Shown: positions 10,443 through 22,035, numbered from the stretch's first letter. The stretch is DNA of 64,000 nt from Gigantopelta aegis (GCF_016097555.1 NC_054704.1:49964437-50028436), one strand, 5' to 3'. Made by a program: numbers and translations. The notes: generated by a model not told the origin, from the sequence alone.

Positions 10443-10745
10443 TGGTAAAGCGTTTGCTTGATGCGCGGTCATCTAGGATCAATCCCCGTTGGTGGACCCA
10501 TTGGGCTATTTCTCGCTCCAGCCAGTGCTCCACAACTGGTGTAACAAAGGCCATGGTATGTACTATCCTGTCTGTGGGATGGTGCATATAAAAGATCCCT
10601 TGCTACTGATCGAAAAGAGTAGCCCATGAAGTGGTGACAGCGGGTTTCCTCTCTCAATTTCTGTGGTTCTTAACCATATGTCTGACGCCATATAACCGTA
10701 AATAAATTGTGTTGAGTGTGTCATTAAATAACACATTTCCTTCCT
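10443..10745 (+). mobile_element. SINE, type A with ccgtaaata tail
   Basis: Near complete from ggtaaagcgtttgcttgatg to cattaaataacacatttcc. It has the head motif ggatcaatccccg in place of the consensus B-box, the body gggatggtgcatataaaaga and the tail segment gacgccatataaccgtaaat. Confidence 0.85.
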
Positions 10746-11237
10746 TGCTCCTCATTTTCTACCATATGCTTCCAAATTAAAACTGATTAAAAATGGAGAG
10801 GTAAAGACTGATTCCCACTCCATAAAATGAATTTTGATCCTTCTGAAATTAACTCAGATTTATTACAATTTACTAGTGTGACATCTGTTATAATGCATTA
10901 GAAAGGAAACAATTGGTTGGCTAATGACACCTCAACTATTCAAATTTACGGCAACTGCAAAGATGATAAATATCAGGATTTGTCTACAATTCCTCATTTT
11001 AGTGCCACCCAAAAACTGTTCATGTCCTTTAAAGAAAAACTCTTAAACAATTCTTACTTTTCAAGACATGCAATGTTTTGTGCAGGGATGGGATGATTCA
11101 TTTAAAAATGTTTTAGATATGAATTTTTTTAATTTGGTCCATTTCACTTTCAAGAAGTACGTTGGCTATCGCACATATTTTAACAGCAACAAACTTATTT
11201 TAAATAGTAACTAAATAATAAATATAATCATAAAACA
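10746..11237. other. AT-rich DNA, nothing recognised
   Basis: No exon, tandem array or known repeat was recognised. Confidence 0.4.
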
Positions 11238-11498
11238 AGAGTACCGGTGAGGTACATGATACACCCGTCAGGAGTTTGATGAAAAACCATAGCTATTAAT
11301 GAATATGTTATGGGTATGATTCATTTCTACAATTATGTGAAATTTTTGCAATGGGATGGACGAACAGACAAATTATTTTATTTATTTGTATCACAGTGAC
11401 CTAGTAATTGTATGTGACACACCACCATCCCAAGTTGTTCCTACATGTGAGGTTTGATGGTCCTGTATGCATCTGTATCGGTGATAGATGACAATGTG
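11238..11498. repeat. R3 interspersed repeat copy, longer
   Basis: Begins near acaagagtaccggtgaggta and extends through gatgaaaaaccatagc to the ccatcccaagttgttcctac and tgtatgcatctgtat motifs shared with the other R3 copies. It shows that R3 extends further upstream than the copy at 9.5 kb. Confidence 0.65.
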
Positions 11499-13032
11499 CC
11501 TATCACCAAATTTTAAAATAATGTTACTGTTGTCCTTTATTATTCATGTACTGTTACATATATATACTAGTAGGTCCTACCTACAAGTGTACATGGTGCA
11601 GTGAATCTCCTCTAAACAGTAGCCTAAACCCATGTGCCAAGTAAGTTCGATGGGTATCCAGTTTACAGGGGGATTGACGTAAAAGTCTTTGTTGTATTAT
11701 GTTCACTATTAAATAATGAAAAAGTAATAAAACTGTCAGATGAAAACTACAATCAAATGTGGATAAAATGATGCAATTTATAAGCACTTAGCTTTGGAGG
11801 GAAAATTTACTTTGTTAAAGACACGTTAAAAACAACTAAAAAATAAAATTCATGATTGTCCAGTCACTGCTGTAAGGAATTCCAATCACGTTCGCAACTC
11901 AAATAACTTTATAATAACAATGCTAGTGATACTACTTCAAAATAAAAGAATCCATTTAACTTTGGTTGCTTAATTGACATTGTGTGAAAAACGCAACACA
12001 AGCTGAAGTGAAGGTACCATAGAGTGACAATGAACCCGGAGATTTGTCCAAGGTAATTTTCTGCCTAAATGACGACTGCTACCTTCGGGACCATGTGCTT
12101 TCATAGGTACAATTTACATTAAATAAACACTATGGAACTAGATAATTCGTCTACTGTTCAGTTTAGAAGGATAGGCCAAAACATTCATTTAAAGGATGCG
12201 TTGGTCGTTGAGCCATTCATCGGGTCTATTAATAGACATGGGGAAACTCTTTTCCTCGGAAAATGCAAAGGCGTTCTAGTAATAGTTCATGAATAAGCAT
12301 GTGCATGACATGGTAAAAACAACAACAGCAAAACCACCTTTAAATATGCATTTTAAAACATATTACATACGTCAGACTGCTTCAAGACAGAAATACTTAC
12401 TCTTAATATTAATTAGGTTTGTGATTACCAAAGCTTGGCAAATGACACATTTGTAGGCCTACTGGGCAACGTCCATGACAAGACACTTATTTAGGCCCGT
12501 AGGAACGACATCTGGAGTGGGAGATGGTCACAACCTCAGTGGTGGGGAGACAAGACATATTTTTACTTTTATTTATACAGAAAGGATATGTTATTTCCAG
12601 ACTTGTTCTGATAATAAATCAACAAGAAACCACGTGATCTGGCTTATCCCGCCTTTTCACGGGTCTGCTGATCGATCGTAATTCTGTTTTGCCATACACA
12701 ATTATTTTGAAGTAACTTATTTAATAAAATTCACTGCAGAGATATATATAAATATAACTTACACTTAAATAATAAAATGATAAATGTTAACTAATATGGG
12801 TTTTTTAATCTGTTGATTAAATAAATTATTTATGTCAGCCGAGACGTTTCGAGTGGGGAATTCGGAACTCAATTGTAACTCCAAGGTATTCCAAATATTC
12901 ACGAGCTAAGACTACTGATATTGTGTTATTAAGACCATGTTTATTTAACTCTCAAACCAAGATATTTGTATAACATTCTGCGACGAGACACCGCTGATTT
13001 TTTTTTTTACATACAACCATTGCTAAAAATTA
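11499..13032. other. Non-coding DNA, nothing recognised
   Basis: About 1.5 kb with only short spurious ORFs. A weak donor-like site (gtccaaggtaatt) lies near 12048, without a convincing exon around it. Confidence 0.4.
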
Positions 13033-13262
13033 TTGATGGTCCTGTATGCAAGATATGGTCAGGACAAGGATTTACTGTTATGTGCAGTAGACCGTGAGAA
13101 GTAGGTCGCAGTGACCTAGTAATAGTACGTAACACATCGCCATCCCAAGTTATTCGTACATGTGAGATTTGATGGTCTTGTATGCATCTGTATGCAAGAT
13201 ATGGTCTAAACAAGAAAAAAGTTAACAGATGGATGTATGTATAGACGGACGGATGGATGGAC
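13033..13262. repeat. R3 interspersed repeat copy
   Basis: Contains gatggtcctgtatgcaagat, the ccatcccaagttattcgtac segment and gatggtcttgtatgcatctg, followed by a gatggatg-rich end. Same family as 9541-9732. Confidence 0.7.
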
Positions 13263-13755
13263 AACGCCATACCACAGCTTCATATGAGTATTGAAGGAGC
13301 ACACTACTTAGACATGGCAAAAGTAACACTGACTTTCAGGGTGTCAATTTAATATGTTGAGATCATATGATGCCTCAAATTAGGAGATATATATCTTACT
13401 GTGGAAAAAATTACCATAACTGTTGACTTTTATAATAACAAAAGCAATATGCACACTTTAACAACAATTTGTGACATTTTGAAACAAAAAAGTAAGAAAG
13501 ACTAGGTATTTTGAAGAAAATGTAGGAAAATAGGACAGAGACCAAAAAGTAGGAAAAGTAGGATCGCTGGACAGCTATTAAGTAAGGAATAAACTACGAA
13601 GAGACTATTGTAGTCTCTGAGTAATTTATTTCACTTAAACCTAAATATAGAAATACCGGCTATTCAAACATATAGCTAACTTATTGGCGTGCTCAGTTTG
13701 AAATGCATTTTTCTACATGTCGGCTTAATTCATGACATGCACGTGAAATCTTGTC

Positions 13756-16473
13756 ATGCACACGTTAACGTTTTCCTCACGTGACTGCTTATTGGAGACA
13801 AAAGACAGTCGATCGCGCACATTGTATCATTTTATTGCACTGATGAACAGCATGCTAGAAATGGATTCTGGTGATGATTTGTTTTTGACCCAGCATTACT
13901 TCAAAAATGAAAATGTTTCGTTAAATGACATATGCACTGACTCCGATTTTGAAGATCTTTTAAAAGTAAAAGGTGATTTTGATATCGAATTAACTAATAC
14001 TAATGATTCGGATGAAGAACTTTTGAAAGCCACGAAAGAAATATTAAATGATGACCAAACTAATTCTGTACACGCCAATAGTAATGATTCCGATGAAGAA
14101 CTTTTGAAAGCCACGCAACAAATAGAGAACAATATTGCCAATGGGCGTTTCGGCAAACCATTAACTGAAAAAGAGTATTACAATTTAGAAAACTCGGGTA
14201 AAAACAAAAACCCCGAAAAGAAGGGTCAGTGAGCGGTTAGAATTTTTGACTCGTGGCATCGTGAAATGCGGGGTGTGTGTTCCGATTTTGGAAAAAGTCT
14301 TCTGAATCTGCCCGTTACGGATTTGAATAGAGAGCTATGTTTTTTTGTAACAGAAATTAGAAACCAAAAAGGCAAAGAATATCATGGTAACACTATTAGT
14401 GAAATACTCATGTCACTACAGCGCTTTTTGAGACAAAATGGCAGGGATGTCAACTAAGTATCTCCCGGTATTTGATAAAATCTCCTTTCACCTGTGCGGG
14501 AGACAATTTCTCCTGTTAAATGACATTTTTGTAAGCATATAAAAAAATCGATCCTCTTTTGTCAAAATATCATACGGGAAGTAACTCTGCCTTTTTTTCT
14601 CATTCGGAAAATGTCGACTACTTTCGGTTTCTGAGAATGTAACAGGCCGAATTGTCCCGACTGTTTAACCTTTGCCGAAGTGAGAATTGTAGGATAGCCT
14701 ATTTATATTGTTAAAAAAAGCACATGGAGTTTATAAAATGACGTGTTATTATGTTTGTTGTCATCGTAATGGCTACGAAGCGTGTTCCCGCTAATTCAAC
14801 AGGCTGTGTATTGACATTCAGTGTTGCCATATAAAAAAAACTATCCAATTTAGTTCTAATAACACCTCTGAATTGTAAAATGTCTTCCCACTGGATTACA
14901 TAATGCAACTATGACAAATCTGAACTGCCAGACTCCCGAGTTGACAGCGATATACACAATGCATGTTAAAATCACATGTCACAGCAAGACAACGAAAAGA
15001 TCAATTAGCTGTATAAACATACTTGTGTCAGTTAATTTTGTATGTTTGTGCAGTAAAATGTTGGTTATAAGGGTACACTTCAAGAAATTATTTTTGTACA
15101 ATTAAAAAAATGTTGTGTTTGACATTGACATAAAGTTACTCACGGAAATGGGTATAATTCCTGTATATTTCACACGATGTCCGTAATGAGGTTTTACTTA
15201 TCATTAATGAAAATTCAATGTTTATTGCATCATTATAATGATTTCAAATAAGTACCACGCCACCGTTCCTCATTATAGTAAAAAACTGAATATTAATTTT
15301 TAAGATTTATATAAATTTGTCTTTGGTACTTAGGTACACTAACCACAAATGATAATGTAACGCAACCTGTAAGGCTGTAAGTGTAATACCGTAAATGTAC
15401 TAATTAATTAATTTGTTTCTTGTTCATGTTCTTAACATTTTTGGATAAAATATTTGGGGTTTTTTAAAATATGTATTAAATCATAATAATATTTAAACTT
15501 TAAAAATAAAAAATAAAATGGTTAATTAATTATTATTATTATTTTTTTTTTTTGCAAAGATCTAAGGTTAACAAGTATATATGACATTATATAGTATTCA
15601 TATAACCTATTGTAATAATGTTGTTTTTAAATCTTGCGATTTTGGGTTAAATTGTGTGAATTTAAAAAAATCTCCTGCTTTTTGACAAAATCTCCTGCTT
15701 TTTCAACACACACCTCCTGCTTTCTCTTGACTAAAGGTTGATAGGTCTGGTGACTCAACTTCAATAGTGATTTCGAATTCAGTGGTTTACGAAATATTTA
15801 CAAGGTTTATGGTACTGTTCTGTTCCCGTTGGGCGACACCTTCTATCAGGAGTTGTCAGGCGGCTCTGTGAGAATGCCGGATTCAATGGGTTCTACACCA
15901 ATCACTCCCTTCGTGCCACGACGGCCACCCGGTTGTATGAATGTGGCATTGATGAGCAACTGATAGCTGAACGGACTGGTCATAGGTCTTCAGCTATTCG
16001 AGGGTAAGTATCATTGATGTCCTCAGCTAAAGGGCCGTATAACAGTTTTCGGTTGTAATGGAGCCTTTCGGACATTATAATTATAGAACGTACATGTATA
16101 TATCAAGTTAGGAATTTTCTGCTAACTACGCAATTGCAAAATATCAATAATTCAAAGGGTGTCTTGTAAAAAGTAATTTATTCAGGTTTTTTTTTATAGC
16201 ATAGAAGAAAATTACATGTTTCTAATCCTCATTTGCAGGTACAAAAGGACGAGCGACGATTTGCTCAAAATGGTAGATGACGTGGTACAACAAAAGTTTT
16301 TCGCGACCACCAACAGTTTGAAGCCACCCCCTTACAGCACTCCTCTTCGTCAACAGGCCGGTCGATCCAATAATGCAACAGTAGTGTCAACAGATGCATC
16401 CAACGCCGTGCAACAAAGTTGTGTTCAATTCGTGGTTGAGCGTAATGGTACGAAAGTGACATTCAACATGTAA
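13756..16473 (+). pseudogene. Crypton-type tyrosine recombinase gene, decayed
   Basis: Exon 1 starts near ATG 13842 (MNSMLEMDSGDD) or 13756. Its first part is acidic with a repeated NDSDEELLKAT segment, followed by GRFGKPLTEKEYYNLE and, after a TGA at 14230-14232, AVRIFDSWHRE and ELCFFVTEIRNQKG with ILMSLQRFLRQNGRDVN. This is the core-binding region of the Crypton/DUF3504 family. At the TGA the family has a Trp (TGG), so one base change explains the stop. The C-terminal catalytic part resumes at about 15771-16003: FYTNHSLRATTATRLYE (the HxxR pair) and ERTGHRSSAIRG, then a GT-AG intron (16004-16238) and a last exon (16239-16473) supplying the tyrosine in YKRTSDD. The central segment with the first catalytic Arg is absent; 1.3 kb of non-coding DNA lies in its place. 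The recombinase is therefore inactive. Confidence 0.8.
14446..15760. mobile_element. Possible non-autonomous hAT-like insertion
   Basis: Replaces the middle of the Crypton gene. The left end reads cagggatgtcaac and the right end reads gttgataggtctg, loosely inverted and hAT-like. Repeated tctcctgctttttgacaaaa motifs lie near the right end and a ctcccggtatttgataaaat motif near the left. No 8-bp target duplication was found, so the assignment is tentative. No coding content is evident. Confidence 0.35.
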
Positions 16474-16924
16474 ACTGGATAAAAATGCTATTAAAATAAC
16501 ATTTTTGAAATTAAATTTTGTTTGTAATGTTTCGCCTCTTGCTGACCTCATTGAGAGCTGGGCGCCAATAAGTAAAAGTAGGACACCAATACACATAAAA
16601 TATTGGACAATTCTGACACTTATTGGAGTCCAATTTGCACATATTGGTAGTTGTTTCAAGTTTAATATGAATTATAGCAGCAATTCTGCTTTAAATATAC
16701 ACATAAACATCAGTTATTAAAGAACATTATGTAACTCACTAATGAGGTCTTGACACACTTCTCGTGTTGGGGAATCAGTCGACCTGAGCAGAGTACAGCA
16801 CCTCGCTGGCACAACACACAAAACCTGTTGATATGAAGGAGAATTTTCAGTCATTGGACAGCGATGAGGTCAAAGTCAGGTGTCATACACAAAAAAAGAC
16901 TCATGAAAAGTTTAGGGAGATCTA

Positions 16925-17857
16925 ATTATTACCCATATGGTTAAATCTATCTTGGCACATATCCAAGTGATACGTCCCACTAGTGCGCCAGGTGGGACAT
17001 AACACTTCGTGACGTCAACGACTGGCCCATGCACTACAACCTAACAGGAACGTCAACTAGACGAGTTGAGTGATATAAATTAAGATCGATTATGGGTAAT
17101 AAATAGGATATAAAACTCGCTACCATTTCGTATCATGTTTATGTTCCTCATGAAATAATTTTTATTGTCACTCGCTAAAGCTCGTGACAACTAAAAAATT
17201 ATTTCACTTGGGACATAAAAATGATACGAATTGGAAGCTCGTTTAATATCCTATAATTATGTCTTGTTGGCAGTCCATATCAGCTGGCCTTGTATTAAAT
17301 CTTGGCTAATTCAAGTTTGCCTCAGTCAAAAGATGAGACCTTTTTAAAACTTTCATTAAAATTTTTTAAAATTTTAAATTTTAATAATGTTCATATTTTA
17401 ATTTCATGAAATTACTAATGGATCGATTAAAATCAGTTCAACTAAAAATGGAAGAAGATACCTAAAGGGTTCATTGTTCATACTTACAAGAACATTATGA
17501 CCACATGTTTATCAGTGAAACTACCGAGCCAGGACATTATCGTTTTTCTATTTTTGAGAAAGTTTAGAGCTTCAGAATTATAGGATATTAAACGAGCTTC
17601 CATTTTGTATCATGTTTATGTCCCGAATGAAAATTATTTCACGAGGTAGTAGCGAGTTTTATATCCTATTTATTACCCACAATCGATCTTAATTTATATC
17701 ACTCATCTCGTTTCGTTGACTTTTCTGTAAGGTTGTAGTGCGCTAATTGATGACGTCATCATGTGACGTCAAAAGTGTTACGTCCCACTTGGCATTCTAG
17801 TGGGACGTATCACTTTGATATGTACGAAGATATTTATAACATATGGGTAATAATAAG
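16925..17857. mobile_element. Long fold-back element, about 220-bp arms
   Basis: Outer arms 16925-17130 and 17640-17857 are inverted copies: both carry attacccatatgg, gtgatacgtcccactag, and gatcgatt-tgggtaataaat blocks. Inside them a second inverted pair (aggatataaaactcgct and agctcgtttaatatcctat) is nested. No ORF is present. The same element lies inverted in the other arm at 31796-32725. Confidence 0.75.
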
Positions 17858-18010
17858 TAATTTGACCTTGTAAAGATTAGATCTGCTTCTTCATTTGTAT
17901 TATAACTGATGTAATGCTAACAGACTGTGAACGCTAAAGTCGATCTGTTGGTGCATACCGATTCTACAATGACTGATTCCCAACCGATTCCCAACACTAG
18001 TGCTACCTAC

Positions 18011-18126
18011 CAGTGGTGCAGCAGGCCAGTTTCCTCAGTCTGATTCCCCACAGACAGCAACGCACCCCGATTGATGAGGGCCTCCTCCTTTACAGCCAGC
18101 TCTTGTTTAAGTTTCTCGATTATAAG
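18011..18126 (-). pseudogene. Coiled-coil exon copy with 1-nt insertion
   Basis: Inverted copy of the plus-strand exon 31522-31636, with the same acceptor (ttttaag) and donor (gtaggtagca). It is 116 nt against 115 nt because of one extra A in a gaggaaactgg segment, which shifts the reading frame. If the two arms are allelic, this frameshift would be heterozygous. Confidence 0.55.
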
Positions 18127-18289
18127 CTTAAAACAAAACAGTTTTTAGATCTTAAAAAGCAAAACTGCAGGATATCTTCTTGAAAATCTACTCCCCTTTT
18201 ATGAAAAATTTGTCTTAAAACATGAAAAGAAAATTTTAGACGACCCATCAAAGAATATATTTTTAATTAGCTTTTAGTCAGAGATTTAA

Positions 18290-18462
18290 AGTCCTCTCTG
18301 TCGGATTGTGCATATAAAAAATACCTTGCTACTGATGGAAAAATGTAGTGGGTTTCCTCTCTAAGACTATATGTTACAATTACCAAATGTTTAATATCAA
18401 ATAGCTGATGATTAATAAATCAATATCAATGTGTTCTAGTGGTGTAGTTAAACAAAACAAAC
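18290..18462 (+). mobile_element. SINE type A tail, 5' truncated
   Basis: Runs from ggattgtgcatataaaaaat to gtagttaaacaaaacaaact. It has the short tail variant (gatgattaataaatcaatat). Its inverted counterpart is 31184-31365. Confidence 0.75.
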
Positions 18463-18598
18463 TTCCTGATTGGTTAACAATGGTTTTTCTAAGAACTGTT
18501 CTTCATTAAAAAAAAATATATATATATTATTAACTAATTAAACAAATCTATGCATTATGTTTTATCAATGGAACATAAGAACCTATCAATAGTCCTAC

Positions 18599-18628
18599 CT
18601 GTAGCTCTTCAATATTGCCGTTATGTTG
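18599..18628 (-). CDS. 30-nt coiled-coil exon, inverted copy
   Basis: Minus strand: acceptor gttttcttttag, a 30-nt phase-0 exon encoding QHNGNIEELQ, donor gtaggact. Equivalent plus-strand copies are at 29866-29895 and 31022-31052. This copy keeps the 30-nt length. Gene identity is unknown. Confidence 0.45.
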
Positions 18629-18705
18629 CTAAAAGAAAACAACAACCAGTTAAATAATTTACCAACACATTTTTGAGCACAATCAAATTATTATATAGAG
18701 AATAA

Positions 18706-18843
18706 TACATGAGTGTCCGTTAGATACCATTTATCTCACAAGTTGTTTTAAAATGTATCCAACGAGCGAAAACGAGTCCGATATGTTTTTAAACAACGAG
18801 TTGTGAGATAAATGGTATCTAACGGACACGAATATATTATTCT
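18706..18843. repeat. Palindromic hairpin of the R4 family
   Basis: Near-perfect inverted arms of about 45 bp built on gtgtccgttagataccattt and tttatctcaca, with a loop containing aacgagcgaaaacgag. Sister copies lie at 29665-29806, 30822-30952 and 47226-47365. Confidence 0.85.
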
Positions 18844-19439
18844 ATTTCTTACATATCCTCAAAAAAAAAACCTATTTGTTTTAAAAGCAAATTTAACATC
18901 TTTATTGACTAAAAGATATTTACAAGTACAACCCAAGATACGTGGGTTGTGGTCAAAACGATACTAAAACTTGTAAATTCAAGTTAATGTGCATTAATAG
19001 TAAAAAAAAAAAAAAACTTGTTATTTTCTAAATATGCATAAATCCATCGAAACATGATCAATTTGGGGATCTTGTCCAATTTTTCCCAGCAATACAGTTT
19101 TTAAAGTCGTTTGTCGTAACGTTTCCTAGACTAGTTTTTATACTACACGTTAAATCGCATTACCACTTAAGGATCCAGTCAAAATAGTTTTGCAAACGTT
19201 TAGCGAAAAACATGGTCGAATTTCAGCCAGATCGAGCAGAAAAAACCGTTCACTAGACTGCTTTATGCCCCAACTAACCAGATCGGGGAACAGTCAAATA
19301 GTCAGCAGAGTTAGCACAGCTTGCTGTCACTGAACATCGTGATAATTTCCACCTGGCTCGGGCTTCAGACAATATATATATAGTGTGACAAAATATATCT
19401 GGTGTTGGTGTATTCATGTCGAGCGGTGCCACTGTAACT

Positions 19440-19655
19440 TATAAACTCTTTCCCCAATAATTTGTACTCTCTTTATTCTGTATTATTTGTCTCTTTCCTG
19501 TAACCATATATCTTTAATCTATATTTCTTTTCGGTACATTATTACTTCTCTAATCTGTATCTCTTTCCTGCACATTACCTCTCTACAATAATCTATATTT
19601 ACTTCCTGTACTAAATCTCTTTAATCTTTATCTTTTCCTTCCATTATAGAATTAT
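19440..19655 (-). repeat. Purine-rich tandem repeat, left arm copy
   Basis: Reverse complement of 26990-27160; on this strand it reads as pyrimidine-rich units such as tctttcctgtac spaced 33-38 bp. It marks the 3' flank of the Ty3-type pol whose body on this side is lost in the gap. Confidence 0.7.
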
Positions 19656-19661
19656 GATGAA

Positions 19662-19861
19662 NNNNNNNNNNNNNNNNNNNNNNNNNNNNNNNNNNNNNNN
19701 NNNNNNNNNNNNNNNNNNNNNNNNNNNNNNNNNNNNNNNNNNNNNNNNNNNNNNNNNNNNNNNNNNNNNNNNNNNNNNNNNNNNNNNNNNNNNNNNNNNN
19801 NNNNNNNNNNNNNNNNNNNNNNNNNNNNNNNNNNNNNNNNNNNNNNNNNNNNNNNNNNNNN
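19662..19861. other. Scaffold gap, 200 N
   Basis: Exactly 200 N, the same as the second gap, so the size is a placeholder. Sequence on the left ends inside Ty3-type pol in inverted orientation; sequence on the right begins in unrelated DIRS-like material. Confidence 0.99.
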
Positions 19862-20240
19862 GGTCTTGTTCTGTTCAATGTTCTGACGGATGCACTTAGG
19901 TCGTCGCTTGTTATTACTAACACTTCAATACGTGAGGGTTACCTAACACCTGCATCCCTGGTGGCTACGTCTTCCCACCCTGTCAGAACCAGCATGAGAT
20001 GTGGCTACGGCCTCCAGGTCCTTTGTTCTAGGAGCCGCTCCTGCCACTGGTGACGGATGCTACCATTCTGGTTGTTATTACTAACATTACCTGCTTTGGT
20101 TTGTGATGGGCATCCCTGGGAGGAGAGCTTACCAAGGTTGGCCTTATTCTTCAGCCTCTTTCCGGTTTGAGGAGTTATCACAAGCATCTACGGATCTCGG
20201 CACCCACCACCATCTGTTGAATGCTGCCCTTGTTTGAGGA
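19862..20240 (+). mobile_element. Probable 3' end of a DIRS-like element
   Basis: Ends in cccttgtttgaggacaggta, the inverse of the start of the DIRS-like element at 54.17 kb. It contains two similar blocks around ttgttattactaac and catccctgg. No recombinase motif could be read, so the coding assignment is open. Confidence 0.45.
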
Positions 20241-20560
20241 CAGGTAATGTGAAAAGAAATTGAGAAAACTTGGAGTGTTTTCTCTATTATAGATACATTA
20301 CCTGTCCTCAAGATTTCATCCCGCCCGGGCCTCCCCGCTTCCTGTTCTCTGTGCGATGCGCTCAGGGAAAAAGAAGGACGTTACAGGCATGTGACCAGAA
20401 CTAGAGAGCAGTATGCAGTAGAAGAATTTAGGCCATCCCATTGGCTGTTGGGATGTTCGGACCAGACCACTTGCGTGGGGGGGGGGGGGGGGGGGGGAGG
20501 TGCCCTTGTTTGAGGACAGGTAATGTATCTATAAAAGAAAACACTCCAAGTTTTCTCCAT
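20219..20560 (-). mobile_element. DIRS-like terminal repeat, fold-back arrangement
   Basis: 20325-20515 is the reverse complement of the element start at 54165-54330, including the long homopolymer (21 G at 20477-20497). 20255-20302 and 20506-20560 are inverted copies of each other (aacttggagtgttttct, then tctataatag variants and acattacctgtcctcaa). Two element ends therefore meet here. Confidence 0.6.
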
Positions 20561-20735
20561 TTTATATGTACCATCCCACAGACAGGATAGCATATACCAC
20601 GGCCTTTGATATAGCAATCGTGATACACTGGCTGAAACATGAAATAGCCCAATGGGCCCACCGATGGGATCGACCCCAGCCCGACCGTGCATTAGGCGAG
20701 CGCTTTACCACTAGGCAATGTCCCGCCCAGAGCCT
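20548..20735 (-). mobile_element. SINE type A, head half only
   Basis: Minus strand, from the head (gggcgggacattgcctagtg) to accatcccaca in plus sense. The tail half is missing: the SINE breaks at the ttttatatg-caccatccc point, where DIRS-type sequence begins. Confidence 0.75.
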
Positions 20736-20849
20736 TCCAAGAAGGCATCCTGCAATTTGTTGGTTCTTGCTCTGGGAAGTTTAAATCTCTGACTAAAAAA
20801 AATAATAATAAAAAATTCTACTTAAAATCTAAAACTGTTTTGTTTTAAG

Positions 20850-20961
20850 ACTCACATTGACCATCTCCAAACCGAACTTCGAGCTGCAAGAGAGGCCCTG
20901 TTGGCAGCGTCTGTTGGCATTCAAACGGAGGCATGCTGCTGCAGCACTACCGGCATCATTG
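20850..20961 (+). CDS. 112-nt coiled-coil exon of an unidentified gene
   Basis: Acceptor ttgttttaag and donor gtaggtagc bracket a phase 0 to phase 1 open exon, THIDHLQTELRAAREAL and then an SVGIQTEACCC segment. It aligns without gaps over the first 51 nt to the exon at 31522 (LIIEKLKQELAVKEEAL), and both are followed by the same intron start. Heptad spacing suggests a coiled coil. The gene is not recognised. A duplicated-exon structure explains the similarity. Confidence 0.55.
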
Positions 20962-21012
20962 GTAGGTAGCACTAATGTTGGGAATCGGTTGGAATTCCAT
21001 CATTGATCATCG

Positions 21013-21013
<1 letters not shown>

Positions 21014-21092
<79 letters not shown>
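21014..21092. repeat. AT microsatellite
   Basis: About 39 AT units in the intron following the exon at 20850. Confidence 0.97.
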
Positions 21093-21097
<5 letters not shown>

Positions 21098-21293
21098 AAG
21101 ATAAAAATATGAACAGTACATGCATTAAATTTTTAAATTTTTACATTTTCTATGAAGGTTTTTAAAATGTTTCACCTTTTGATTGAGATAAATTTAATTA
21201 GCAAATACTTTCTTTTCTTTCTTTTTTGACATTACAAACATGAGATGAATTGTAAAGCCACAGCATTTCTATTTTGCTTGTTCTTTTGTCAGA

Positions 21294-21390
21294 CATTGCC
21301 TTTTCAGACAAAGCTTGTCCGTAGGACAATGCCCAAGAGAGTGCTAAGAGAGTGCTGAGAGAGTGCTTGAAGAAAAACTACATGAGATTG
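21294..21390 (+). pseudogene. Possible exon broken by an 11-bp triplication
   Basis: Acceptor ttttgtcag or the inner ttttcag at 21300-21306, donor gtaagtac. The 11-mer agagagtgctN occurs three times in a row; two extra copies (22 nt) put a stop in frame. The 3' part reads RVLEEKLHEI, a coiled-coil-like end compatible with the neighbouring exons. Weak evidence: no homologous copy is seen elsewhere in the window. Confidence 0.3.
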
Positions 21391-22025
21391 TAAGTACTTA
21401 AAGCTGCAGTCACTGGAATATTTTTACTATTTGAGTAATTTGAATAGATTATCCAGTTCTGTTTAGTACATATAAGGCCCACCACACTGCTATGGTTTCA
21501 CGCTTGCTTATCTACATTATCTAGGTCAACTACAAAGGCAGTGGGCATCAGGTCAGGTCAGGTCAGGTCATAGTTTTTTTTACGTGCACAATCAGAGCAA
21601 GCTGTTGTAGCGCATGCCTGTCATGGTCACAAGAAAGGGGTTGGGGTGGGTGCAAGAGAGCACCAGCAGCCTGACCAAGGTCGGTAGAGGGCGGGGCTAG
21701 TTTTGGTGCTATTGAATATGAAAGTCCCGTAGGATTAAACCAAAAAGAAAGGTTGAGCAGTTTTAATGAAAGAATTTGGGTGCATTTTGAATGGTCCATG
21801 AAAAAAACAAAGGGGAGCTACATATAATTTTTGAATTTAGTATATCGAGAGTAGCTCATTATTGGAACCGAGACTGCTTATGGCTGTTGATGGCCAGCTA
21901 TTCGATTCACTTAGCAGAACACTAATCCAAATGTGATATCAAACAAATTTGACCGTCTTGATTGATTGGACATCTGATAACTCCAAAACATATCCACAGA
22001 AGTATGATATATAATTTTATAAAAA
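21391..22025. other. Non-coding DNA, nothing recognised
   Basis: Contains a short caggt-type pentamer run near 21547-21570 and otherwise no recognised feature. Confidence 0.4.
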
Positions 22026-22035
22026 ATGTTTTACA

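Larger units (their letters stand above)
14269..19661. repeat. Left arm of a long inverted repeat
   Basis: Reverse complement of 26953-35369, with near identity over checked stretches (one amino-acid difference across the first 64-codon segment, homopolymer length differences, small indels). The outer boundary is at the gtgtgtgttccg motif inside the Crypton gene; the inner boundary is the N gap itself. The left arm lacks about 3 kb present in the right arm. Confidence 0.9.

Noticed and set aside
16387-16720. Small open frames found identically in both inverted arms
   Set aside because: They are preserved because the arms are copies of each other, not by coding selection; composition and overlap with the Crypton end argue against genes.
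20381-20692. Open frames with poly-Pro
   Set aside because: Created by the 21-bp G run in a DIRS-like terminal repeat.
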